NCBI GenBank assembly: GCA_002717915.1
Contig: PBCV01000038.1
Location: 10,292 to 17,493 of the forward strand
DNA: 7,202 bases
DNA from: Fidelibacterota bacterium
GTDB lineage: Bacteria; Fidelibacterota; Marinisomatia; Marinisomatales; UBA1611
Reading direction: 5' to 3'
The notes below the pieces were generated by a model. The model was given only the letters and a program-made list of their open reading frames with translations. It searched no databases and had not been told where the DNA came from. Below are positions 1 through 6,379 of the stretch, in pieces. How positions within the stretch are numbered: the stretch's first letter is position 1; every line of letters starts with the position of its first letter. The position numbers and the translations under genes were made by a program.

Positions 1-215
1 CTTGAAGTTAATTTTTTGTAAACTGTGATTACCCCCGCCATCACTATTGCAATAAGGATATACATGATGGGCAGGAATGATCTATCGAACTGGATCAGGA
101 ATACAGCATCCCGTACTGCAGACCCTGTAATACTGGCTGCAACAGTTGAAAAAAACATTATAAACAACAGGAAGACTGGACGCCGCTCTTCGGAATTAAT
201 ATTGATATAGGTCAT
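1..215 (-). CDS. N-terminal fragment of a polytopic membrane transporter (ATP:ADP antiporter/MFS-like)
   Basis: This reading frame runs leftward from an ATG at 215-213 and stays open for 71 codons to the window edge, so only the N-terminus is visible. The protein begins with a short polar stretch (MTYININSEERRP). A hydrophobic helix follows at about residues 14-36 (VFLLFIMFFSTVAAS), then a connecting segment with AVRDAVFLIQF, then a second hydrophobic helix at about 48-65 (LPIMYILIAIVMAGVITVY) ending in basic residues. The layout ER..hydrophobic..DA.FL..F....LP..YI....Y..L recalls the start of NTP/NDP-exchange (ATP:ADP antiporter-like) carriers and related MFS-type proteins of the inner membrane. 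The family call rests on memory of that pattern and is tentative; that it is a membrane protein is clear. No Shine-Dalgarno sequence precedes the ATG, and an in-frame stop lies 11 codons upstream, so this is the only ATG available. The gene diverges from pepA. The opposite-strand frame at 25-210 is a shadow of it. Confidence 0.6.
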   Translation of the reverse strand, partial: MTYININSEERRPVFLLFIMFFSTVAASITGSAVRDAVFLIQFDRSFLPIMYILIAIVMAGVITVYKKLTS

Positions 216-309
216 TAGAGGAATAATGAAGTTAGAACAAACTTTTTACCTATAAAATGCAGATTATCCTTATGACAGGAATCGGACGTATCCTTAAGTT
301 TCAGACCAG

Positions 310-315
310 TATAAT
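310..315 (+). promoter_or_regulatory. Putative -10 element (TATAAT) of pepA
   Basis: A perfect TATAAT hexamer lies in the divergent intergenic region, 24 bases before the pepA ATG. Transcription starting about 7 bases downstream would give an 18-nt leader containing the AGGAA ribosome site at 331-335. No convincing TTGACA-like -35 element sits 16-18 bases upstream, so this is a half-supported promoter. A second AT-rich candidate (TATAAA, 251-256) is weaker. Confidence 0.4.
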
Positions 316-339
316 TCATAAAATAATGAAAGGAACCAT

Positions 340-1797
340 ATGGCTCACATTACAACTGTAAACCTGTCCAATGATAAATGGAATGAAACAGATGCGGGAC
401 TTATTGCCGTTGGTGTTTTTGAAGACAAAAGTTTTACACCCATGGCTGAAGAGATCAACACTGCTTCAGACGGGGCTTTTTCCCAAGCGGTCGAGATAGG
501 AGATGTTAAAGGAAAAAGTGGTGAGTCACATACATTTTACCTGGAAGGGAAACGAGTTCTGCTTTTGGGACTGGGCAAGAAAGATAAGTATAGTGCAATG
601 TCTGTTCGCGTGGCAGCCGGGAAAGCGTCCCGATCTGCAATAGAAAAAAAAGTAGATACGGTTGCAGTTGAATGTCTGTGCATTGACTGCAAACATTGCC
701 AGGCTGTAGGGGAAGGACTTGTATTAGGCAGTTATCAATTCCTGGATTACAAAACAAAAGGGAAAAACAATTTTGAACTCAAGTCTGCCACAGTCTTAGG
801 GTGCACCAAAGAAGACATTACAAAAGGGGCAGCCATCGCCAATGCAGTTTGCCTTGCAAGGGATCTTGGAAACCATCCGGGGAACGTGACCACACCTTCG
901 CGCCTGGCTGAAGCTGCGAAAGAAATTGCTGATGAAGGCGGTATGAACCTTACGGTTTTTGATCGTGAAGAATTCACAGAAATGGGAATGGGCGGGCTTG
1001 CCGGGGTAGCCCAGGGCACAGATGAACCGCCAAAATTTATAGTGCTGGAATACATGAATGGCGGCGATGAAAAACCAAAAGTAATTGTGGGTAAGGGACT
1101 AACCTTCGATGCGGGTGGTATCTCCATCAAGCCGGCAGCTAAAATGGATCAAATGAAGTACGATATGTGCGGTTCGGCTGTTGTGCTGGGTGTATTTAAG
1201 GCACTTGCGATGCTTAAACCTGCACTGAATGTGGTCGGCATTGTACCATCAACAGAAAACCTGGTGGGCGCAAAGGCATATAAACCTGGTGATATTTTAA
1301 AGGGATACAATGGAAAAACCATTGAAGTACTCAATACTGACGCGGAAGGCAGATTGATCCTTGCAGATGGCTTATCATATGCTTCAAAACATTATGACCC
1401 TGAATTTATTCTGGATTTTGCGACCTTGACAGGAGCAGTCGTGGTTGCTTTAGGGCACATAGCTACAGGTGTCATGGGTACTGATGAAGGTCTTATGGAA
1501 AAAGTAAAGACATCATCAAAATCTGCGGGTGAAAAAGTATGGGAATTCCCGCTCTGGCCGGAATTTTGCAAGCAGGTTCAAAGTGACATTGCAGATGTGA
1601 AAAATACGGGTGCACCCAGCCAGGCCGGGTCTATTGCCGGAGGTGCCTTTTTAAAAGAATTTGTTGGTGATAATATTCCCTGGGTCCATTTTGATATTGC
1701 CGGCATGGCCTGGGGTGTTAAACCCAATAGTATAAATCCAAAGGGTAGTGCAACAGGCTGGGGTGTTAGGCTTGTCCTTGATATGCTGGATGTTTGA
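340..1797 (+). CDS. pepA: Leucyl aminopeptidase (peptidase family M17)
   Basis: This is a cytosolic metallo-exopeptidase that removes N-terminal amino acids from peptides and turns over peptide-degradation products. The family works as a hexamer with two metal ions per active site. The 485-residue length is normal. The C-terminal catalytic domain carries the whole M17 site: K252 and D257 in GKGLTFDAGG, K264 in SIKP, D275 in MKYDM, and the signature NTDAEGR (332-338) supplying D334, E336 and R338. The offset from the E. coli PepA numbering is a constant 18 residues, so nothing is missing from the core. The family's SDIAD, GGAFLKEF and HFDIAGMAW blocks are also present. The start is the ATG at 340, with AGGAA four bases upstream. 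Odd point: four cysteines (C112, C114, C117, C120) cluster in the N-terminal domain. The gene ends in a clear terminator and appears to be a single transcription unit. Some M17 members also act as DNA-binding regulators; nothing here tests that. Confidence 0.96.
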   Translation: MAHITTVNLSNDKWNETDAGLIAVGVFEDKSFTPMAEEINTASDGAFSQAVEIGDVKGKSGESHTFYLEGKRVLLLGLGKKDKYSAMSVRVAAGKASRSAIEKKVDTVAVECLCIDCKHCQAVGEGLVLGSYQFLDYKTKGKNNFELKSATVLGCTKEDITKGAAIANAVCLARDLGNHPGNVTTPSRLAEAAKEIADEGGMNLTVFDREEFTEMGMGGLAGVAQGTDEPPKFIVLEYMNGGDEKPKVIVGKGLTFDAGGISIKPAAKMDQMKYDMCGSAVVLGVFKALAMLKPALNVVGIVPSTENLVGAKAYKPGDILKGYNGKTIEVLNTDAEGRLILADGLSYASKHYDPEFILDFATLTGAVVVALGHIATGVMGTDEGLMEKVKTSSKSAGEKVWEFPLWPEFCKQVQSDIADVKNTGAPSQAGSIAGGAFLKEFVGDNIPWVHFDIAGMAWGVKPNSINPKGSATGWGVRLVLDMLDV

Positions 1798-3580
1798 GTC
1801 CAAAACCATTAATAACGATAAACCGGGGCTGGGTCATTTTGTGGCCGGCCCTTTTTTATTTTCATTATTATTGGGTGGGCATCCGATTACAATTGATGGT
1901 CTATTTGATGATTGGGAAGATGTGGCTATTGCATATACAGATGCAGAAGGTGATGCTGTAACTGCTGATTTTGCTGAAATAAAAATCACCTATGATATGG
2001 AATTCTTATTTATCTATTTCAATTTTTATGAAGGCGAATTCTTAATGCAGGACTGGAATGAGTTTCACCTTTATATAGATGCTGATAACGATCCATCAAC
2101 AGGTCACGATTTTCATGGTATTGGTGCAGAATTGGATTGGGTTTTTGGAGAGCGCTGGGGTTACCAGTATGTTAATGGTCAACAGGTTGAGCTATGGCAA
2201 AACGACCTGACACTTCGTATCGGACCAACTATCACATCCACGGAGTTTGAGATTGCGATATCAAGGGAATCGGACCCGTTAACGATGAATAGTTCCCAGG
2301 TGCTAACAGAAGGAAAGATTATTTTATCGGAAGGTCAAGACAATTCTGATTTCATTCCTGATGAATCAGGTGGTGTATATTTCAGTATCGGTGAAGATGC
2401 TGTACCCTATCCTCAGCCTATACCGCTTGAGCGGTTGCATGATGATGATATTCGCATTGTGTCCTATAATACCTGGAATGATGGTATGATTAATGAAGAA
2501 AGACAGCTTCATTTTAAGCGAATATTACAGGCCCTGGATCCAGATGTGATCGCTCTACAGGAACACTGGGACTGGAACGAGATCGATGATATTATACAGT
2601 CCTGGTTCCCGGAAGATGAGTGGCATGCCAGTTGGACCTATAGAGATTTGGTTGTGCTTTCCAGATTTCCAATTCTTGAAGATGCCAATATGATTAGTTC
2701 AGAGCGTACAATGGCAGCGCTTTTAAATACAGAAAATGAATTAGGGACAAATCTACTACTTTTCAACTCCCATTTATCCTGTTGTTCAAGCAATGAAGAT
2801 CGCCAGCAGCAGGTGGATGAATTTTCAAGCATATGGCGAGATTGGGTAACTGAAGGTGCAGGCCCTTTTGATCTAGAATATGGAACTCCCTTTGTTCATG
2901 TTGGAGACTTTAATTACGTGGGCTATCGTCAACAGGTAGAAACAATACGGACAGGTGATATTGAAGATGAAAATGAATATGGCGAGGATTATCTTCCAGA
3001 CTGGGATTCTACGGCAATCGTTGACTTATTTTCACGCCATTCGCATAAGAGGATGGGTTACACCTGGCGTTCAGATGGTTCATCATTTAACCCGGGGAAA
3101 CTGGATTATATATTTTACTCTGATGCCACTATGGATACGGGGAACCATTACACCCTAAATACACTTGCCATGGATACTGAATCCTTAAACGGATACGGAC
3201 TGCAATGGAATGACACCCAGGAAGCTTCCGATCATTTGCCTCGAGTGTTTGATATTTCATTGGATGATGCTGTTGGGATAAATGAAACACAGCTATTCCC
3301 GGAGCAAGTCAAATTATTTTCCAATTATCCTAACCCTTTTAATCCAAATACCCATATTACATTTTATTTACCGCATTCTGTATTTGTAACAGTGTCTGTG
3401 GTTAATGTAATGGGTAATACAGTTAAGAATTTGTTGCATGAATCAAAACCTAAAGGAAATTGGTCCGTAACCTGGGATGGAAGAAATGATTACGGTGAAT
3501 TTGTATCTGCTGGTATATATTTTTGTTTGTTAAGAGTTAATGGAGTTAAGAAAACGAAAAAAATGGTTTTGTTGAAGTGA
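1790..3580 (+). CDS. Secreted endonuclease/exonuclease/phosphatase-family protein with T9SS sorting domain
   Basis: This is a secreted or surface-bound metal-dependent hydrolase of the DNase I/EEP fold; the substrate (nucleic acid, phosphoester or lipid) cannot be read from sequence. Numbering is from the ATG at 1790 (596 aa). A hydrophobic stretch (about 17-30, FLFSLLLGG) could be a signal peptide. A beta-rich domain starts at ITIDG (33-37) with DDWEDV and resembles CBM9/DOMON-like domains (to about 210). The EEP domain (about 221-491) has every expected motif: SYNTWN (N227), ALQE (E258), NSHLSCC (H328), HVGDFNY (D373, N375), LDYIFYS (D439) and SDH (480-482). The C-terminus (about 502-596), with YPNPFNP at 513-519 and a FlgD-like SAGIYFCLL strand, is a type A Por/T9SS sorting domain, normally removed on export. 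The start is uncertain. The frame is open from an ATG at 1748 inside pepA, the ATG at 1790 overlaps the pepA stop by 8 bases, and a GTG at 1841 lies in the terminator hairpin. None has a Shine-Dalgarno sequence. No terminator is obvious after the stop. Confidence 0.85.
   Translation: MFESKTINNDKPGLGHFVAGPFLFSLLLGGHPITIDGLFDDWEDVAIAYTDAEGDAVTADFAEIKITYDMEFLFIYFNFYEGEFLMQDWNEFHLYIDADNDPSTGHDFHGIGAELDWVFGERWGYQYVNGQQVELWQNDLTLRIGPTITSTEFEIAISRESDPLTMNSSQVLTEGKIILSEGQDNSDFIPDESGGVYFSIGEDAVPYPQPIPLERLHDDDIRIVSYNTWNDGMINEERQLHFKRILQALDPDVIALQEHWDWNEIDDIIQSWFPEDEWHASWTYRDLVVLSRFPILEDANMISSERTMAALLNTENELGTNLLLFNSHLSCCSSNEDRQQQVDEFSSIWRDWVTEGAGPFDLEYGTPFVHVGDFNYVGYRQQVETIRTGDIEDENEYGEDYLPDWDSTAIVDLFSRHSHKRMGYTWRSDGSSFNPGKLDYIFYSDATMDTGNHYTLNTLAMDTESLNGYGLQWNDTQEASDHLPRVFDISLDDAVGINETQLFPEQVKLFSNYPNPFNPNTHITFYLPHSVFVTVSVVNVMGNTVKNLLHESKPKGNWSVTWDGRNDYGEFVSAGIYFCLLRVNGVKKTKKMVLLK
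1825..1857 (+). terminator. Rho-independent terminator after pepA
   Basis: A hairpin forms between GGGCTGG (1826-1832) and CCGGCCC (1845-1851), seven pairs with one G-U, around a 12-base loop. It is followed directly by six T residues (1852-1857) and further T-rich sequence. It begins 28 bases after the pepA stop codon, a normal terminator position. It also lies inside the reading frame that continues into the downstream EEP gene, which complicates the start of that gene. Confidence 0.75.
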
Positions 3581-3691
3581 TTGCGAAATAGCTAAGAAAG
3601 CAGAAAAGACTAATGATTTATTTCCAATCACATTTAACAAAGGTTTATATATTAAAGTATATGGTTAGGAAGTTATTAATAAGATATCCCA

Positions 3692-4162
3692 ATGGAATTT
3701 CAGTCTAAACGCAAACTTGCTGCCATTGTATTTACCGATATTGTCGGTTTTACCAAACTCACAGCTGATGACCAGCAAAAAGCCAGTGATCTCCTTGATA
3801 TTCAACGAAACGAAATAAAACCCATAGTAGAATCCCATGATGGTCAATGGATCAAGGAAATGATGAATTTTGTGAATGGAATGAGCGTCCAACAACAAGC
3901 GCTAGGGAAGGACGCATGGACACTTCGGATCGGGATTAATACTGGGCCAGTGATTGCCGGGAATACGGGGAATAATTTTGATATCTGGGGTGATGCGGTC
4001 AATGTGGCCGCAAGATTGGAGAGTTCCGGGCAAGAAGGAAAGATTCAAATCTCAGAAAAAACAAAACAATTTTTACCTGAAAATGCAAAGGTGACATTTC
4101 GAGAAAAAGTTCACTTAAAAAATAAAGGAGAAATGGATACATTTTTTCTTGAGGAAATTTAG
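3692..4162 (+). CDS. Chimeric, internally deleted class III adenylate cyclase domain protein (probably inactive)
   Basis: This 156-residue protein consists only of a cyclase homology domain. Its N-terminus is intact, with RKLAAIVFTDIVGFT and the first metal aspartate D16. Up to WIKEM (residue 57) it is nearly identical to the cyclase beginning at 6372. It then switches to MNFVNGMSVQQQAL, leading into LRIGINTGPVIAG and FDIWGDAVNVAARLESSG. That second half carries the transition-state residues N104 and R108 and the adenine-type DIWG aspartate, and it belongs to a different class III subtype. The GDG motif with the second metal aspartate, present at D58 in both neighbours, is missing together with the strands and helix around it. 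A normal domain should have these before LRIGI. Catalysis alone is therefore unlikely; it could be a relic, or a partner subunit if it folds. There is no TPR, TolB-like or membrane segment. The start aligns with those of its neighbours but has only a weak ribosome site. The 111-base gap upstream holds an AT-rich TATATT (3648-3653) as a poor promoter candidate. Confidence 0.8.
   Translation: MEFQSKRKLAAIVFTDIVGFTKLTADDQQKASDLLDIQRNEIKPIVESHDGQWIKEMMNFVNGMSVQQQALGKDAWTLRIGINTGPVIAGNTGNNFDIWGDAVNVAARLESSGQEGKIQISEKTKQFLPENAKVTFREKVHLKNKGEMDTFFLEEI
3710..3862 (+). repeat. 153-bp direct repeat, copy A (5' end of first cyclase gene)
   Basis: Codon-by-codon comparison with 6387-6539 gives 144 of 153 identical bases, without gaps. 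Positions 3797-3838 are an uninterrupted 42-base match. Seven of the nine differences are silent; the other two change K to R and D to N. Similarity stops abruptly after the ATG codon at 3860-3862, where the reading frame jumps to unrelated cyclase sequence. Confidence 0.9.
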
Positions 4163-4165
4163 ATA

Positions 4166-6379
4166 ATGCCCGAACAAAAACGCAAACTTGCTGCTATTAT
4201 GTTCACAGACATTGTCGGTTATACCGAATCCATGTCTATTGATGAACAGGCTGCTATTCAAGCTGTTAGGAAAAAACGTTCCATAATTCAGCCGTTAATC
4301 AAAGAACATTCCGGCGTTTTTGTTAAAGAAATTGGTGATGGTACGTTATCTTATTTTGGGTCTGCCATAGATGCATCGGCCTGTGCTGTAAAACTACAGG
4401 CAAAGACTTTTGATGATGAATTCTTAAATATTCGTATTGGCATCCATGTTGGCGATATCGTTTTTGATGGTGAAGATGTTTTTGGAGAAGGTGTTAATAT
4501 TGCAAGCCGTTTAGAAAACATATCTCCTGCAGGTGGAATTTGTGTTTCTAAAAATGTTTTTGATGAACTGGAAAATAAGAAACAATTCAACGGCACGTCA
4601 CTTGGGTTGCAAAGTTTGAAAGGTGTAGGTAGGCTTGTAGAAGTCTTTGCTTTAAATGGAGATAAACTAAAAGAACCGGACAAATCCCAATATAAAGCAA
4701 CAGAAGTTGAAAAACATACTGATGATGAAGTCCCATCTATTGCCATTATCCCATTTGATAATAAAGGTGCACAAGAAGATGTATTTTACGCTTATGGTAT
4801 TTCTGCAGATCTTATTTCTTCGGTGACCAGTGCAGGACTCATCAGAGTTGCAAGTTTAAAAGATATTGAAAAACTGGATTATCAAAATCTTGAAAGTGCT
4901 GAAATCTCTAGAATAGTATTCATCCGTTATATCGCAAATGGAACCTTGTGGAAAATGGGAGATATGTTTCAACTTTCCATTGAACTTTACGATACAAAAG
5001 AGGCCAGAGTTGTATGGTCAGATCGGTGGCAGGAAAATTGGGATAACTTATCAAGTATCAAATCAAATCTTTCTGATGGGCTTTTAAAGGCTTTGAATGC
5101 AAAACCGAGCTATGAAGAAAATAAAGAGATAGTAAATCCGGAAGCGTATGAATATTATTTAAGGGCAGAGCATAAATTTCAAAAAAGGCAGACGGCTGAT
5201 GACATTGAATTAGCTATGGGCTTATCCCAGAAAGCAGTTGAGATAGATGAAAATTTTTTAGAAGCTAAACTTCAGTTGGCTAAAATAATTTATGCGAAAG
5301 GCAATGATGAGAATAAAGCTTTATCCCTTGCCAATACTGCCCTTGAGCAAGCCGAAAAGCAAGACAATCAAAGAGCGGTAGGTGATATCTTGAGATTCAT
5401 TGGGGAATGGTTCATAAGGCGAGACCTGGACCAAGCTCTGGAATACTTCACAAGATCATTGATTGTTTTTGAAGCTTTGGGTGACAAAATGGGTACCGGT
5501 TTGGCTCTAAATAGCATCGGTAACGTCAACTGGAGAAATGAACAGCCTAAGAAGGCTTTAGAATATTATGAGCGGTTTCAATCTATTGCGGAGGAAATTG
5601 GTGATAAATGGAGTGAAAGTACAGCGCTCAATAATATTGCTCTTGTATATAATGGTATTGGTGACTCCGATGGTGCGATTGAATATTTAGAAAGAGCGTT
5701 ACTGATAAAAGAAGAACTCCAGGATAAAGCAGGGAGCGCTAAAAATCTTGTGAATATTGGTTTTCAATATTTCACCAAAGGTGATTTTAATTCTGCCTTA
5801 GATTACTATAACAGAGGACTGGCCATTGATAAATCCTTAGGCAACAGATGGCGAATAGCATTTGACCTACGACTAAAAGGTTACCTTCTTAGTGATATGG
5901 GAGAATATGCAGAGTCACAGGCCAGTTTTGAAGAAGCACTTGCCATTGATGAATCTCTAGATGATAAGAATGGCATCATGCTTGCCACGAAAGGAATTGG
6001 TATTACACACTTTTATAGATCTGATTATGAAAAAGCCCTTGATTATCTTGAAAGGTCCTATGCACTGAGAAAAGAATTAGGGAAAAAATCGTGGAAATTG
6101 TATCACCTGATACATCTGTCTCTCACACAAAAATACTTAGATATGGACTATGATAAAAAAGAAATCCACAATATTATTGGAGATAAAACATTAGACGATA
6201 AGAGATATATCACCAATTACACCATCTATAAACTATTAGAAGAAAAGAAATATTTACAATGGGCCTATAAGCAAGTTTGTAAAATCGCAAATGGACTAGA
6301 TTACACAGTGAAAGAATCGTTTCTAAATGTGCCATTACCAAAACAGATTGTGGAAGAATGGAAGAAGACTAATGCCTGA
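4166..6379 (+). CDS. Soluble adenylate cyclase with TolB-like domain and TPR repeats
   Basis: This class III cyclase should make cAMP from ATP in the cytoplasm, with its C-terminal domains acting as sensor or scaffold. The cyclase domain (about 1-165) is complete: D15 in FTDIVGYT, K54 and D58 in KEIGDG, DVFG, and N111 and R115 in VNIASR. The lysine plus aspartate pair fits ATP rather than GTP. After a short charged linker without any membrane helix, residues 189-310 (PSIAIIPFDNKG, FYAYGISADLI, ending near VVWSDRWQENW) match the TolB-N-like module common in TPR-bearing cyclases. From about 325 to the end the protein is helical TPR: two irregular units, then six units of exactly 40 residues (404-643), then a helical tail. 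It starts 3 bases after the first cyclase gene, with GAGGAA at 4151-4156, nine bases before the ATG, so translation is probably coupled. The input sensed by the TPRs is unknown; such regions usually bind proteins or peptides. Confidence 0.9.
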   Translation: MPEQKRKLAAIMFTDIVGYTESMSIDEQAAIQAVRKKRSIIQPLIKEHSGVFVKEIGDGTLSYFGSAIDASACAVKLQAKTFDDEFLNIRIGIHVGDIVFDGEDVFGEGVNIASRLENISPAGGICVSKNVFDELENKKQFNGTSLGLQSLKGVGRLVEVFALNGDKLKEPDKSQYKATEVEKHTDDEVPSIAIIPFDNKGAQEDVFYAYGISADLISSVTSAGLIRVASLKDIEKLDYQNLESAEISRIVFIRYIANGTLWKMGDMFQLSIELYDTKEARVVWSDRWQENWDNLSSIKSNLSDGLLKALNAKPSYEENKEIVNPEAYEYYLRAEHKFQKRQTADDIELAMGLSQKAVEIDENFLEAKLQLAKIIYAKGNDENKALSLANTALEQAEKQDNQRAVGDILRFIGEWFIRRDLDQALEYFTRSLIVFEALGDKMGTGLALNSIGNVNWRNEQPKKALEYYERFQSIAEEIGDKWSESTALNNIALVYNGIGDSDGAIEYLERALLIKEELQDKAGSAKNLVNIGFQYFTKGDFNSALDYYNRGLAIDKSLGNRWRIAFDLRLKGYLLSDMGEYAESQASFEEALAIDESLDDKNGIMLATKGIGITHFYRSDYEKALDYLERSYALRKELGKKSWKLYHLIHLSLTQKYLDMDYDKKEIHNIIGDKTLDDKRYITNYTIYKLLEEKKYLQWAYKQVCKIANGLDYTVKESFLNVPLPKQIVEEWKKTNA
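5375..6094 (+). repeat. Six in-phase 120-bp units encoding 40-residue TPRs
   Basis: Residues 404-643 of the second cyclase divide into six units of exactly 40 residues with no insertion or deletion. Each ends in a similar turn: ALGDKMG, EIGDKWS, ELQDKAG, SLGNRWR, SLDDKNG, ELGKKSW. Each has an A-[LI]-[ED]-Y-type second helix (ALEYF, ALEYY, AIEYL, ALDYY, ALDYL), with the fifth unit diverged (SQASF). DNA similarity between units is low, so this is an old, protein-level repeat. Confidence 0.85.

Noticed and set aside
25..210. Plus-strand open frame of 61 codons
   Set aside because: It lies opposite the minus-strand membrane-protein frame, has no ribosome site or recognisable pattern, and is explained as a shadow.
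506..1334. Three minus-strand open frames opposite pepA
   Set aside because: pepA is certain over this whole region; the opposite frames have no motif or start signal.
2638..3158. Open frames overlapping the EEP gene on both strands
   Set aside because: The EEP catalytic motifs lie in the main frame throughout, so these are by-products.
3692..4162. First cyclase as a normal small stand-alone cyclase
   Set aside because: The GDG metal site is absent and the sequence changes subtype abruptly at codon 57, unlike an ordinary minimal cyclase.
4351..4746. 131-codon minus-strand frame opposite the second cyclase
   Set aside because: It is low-complexity, serine/proline-rich translation typical of an antisense shadow of a conserved domain.
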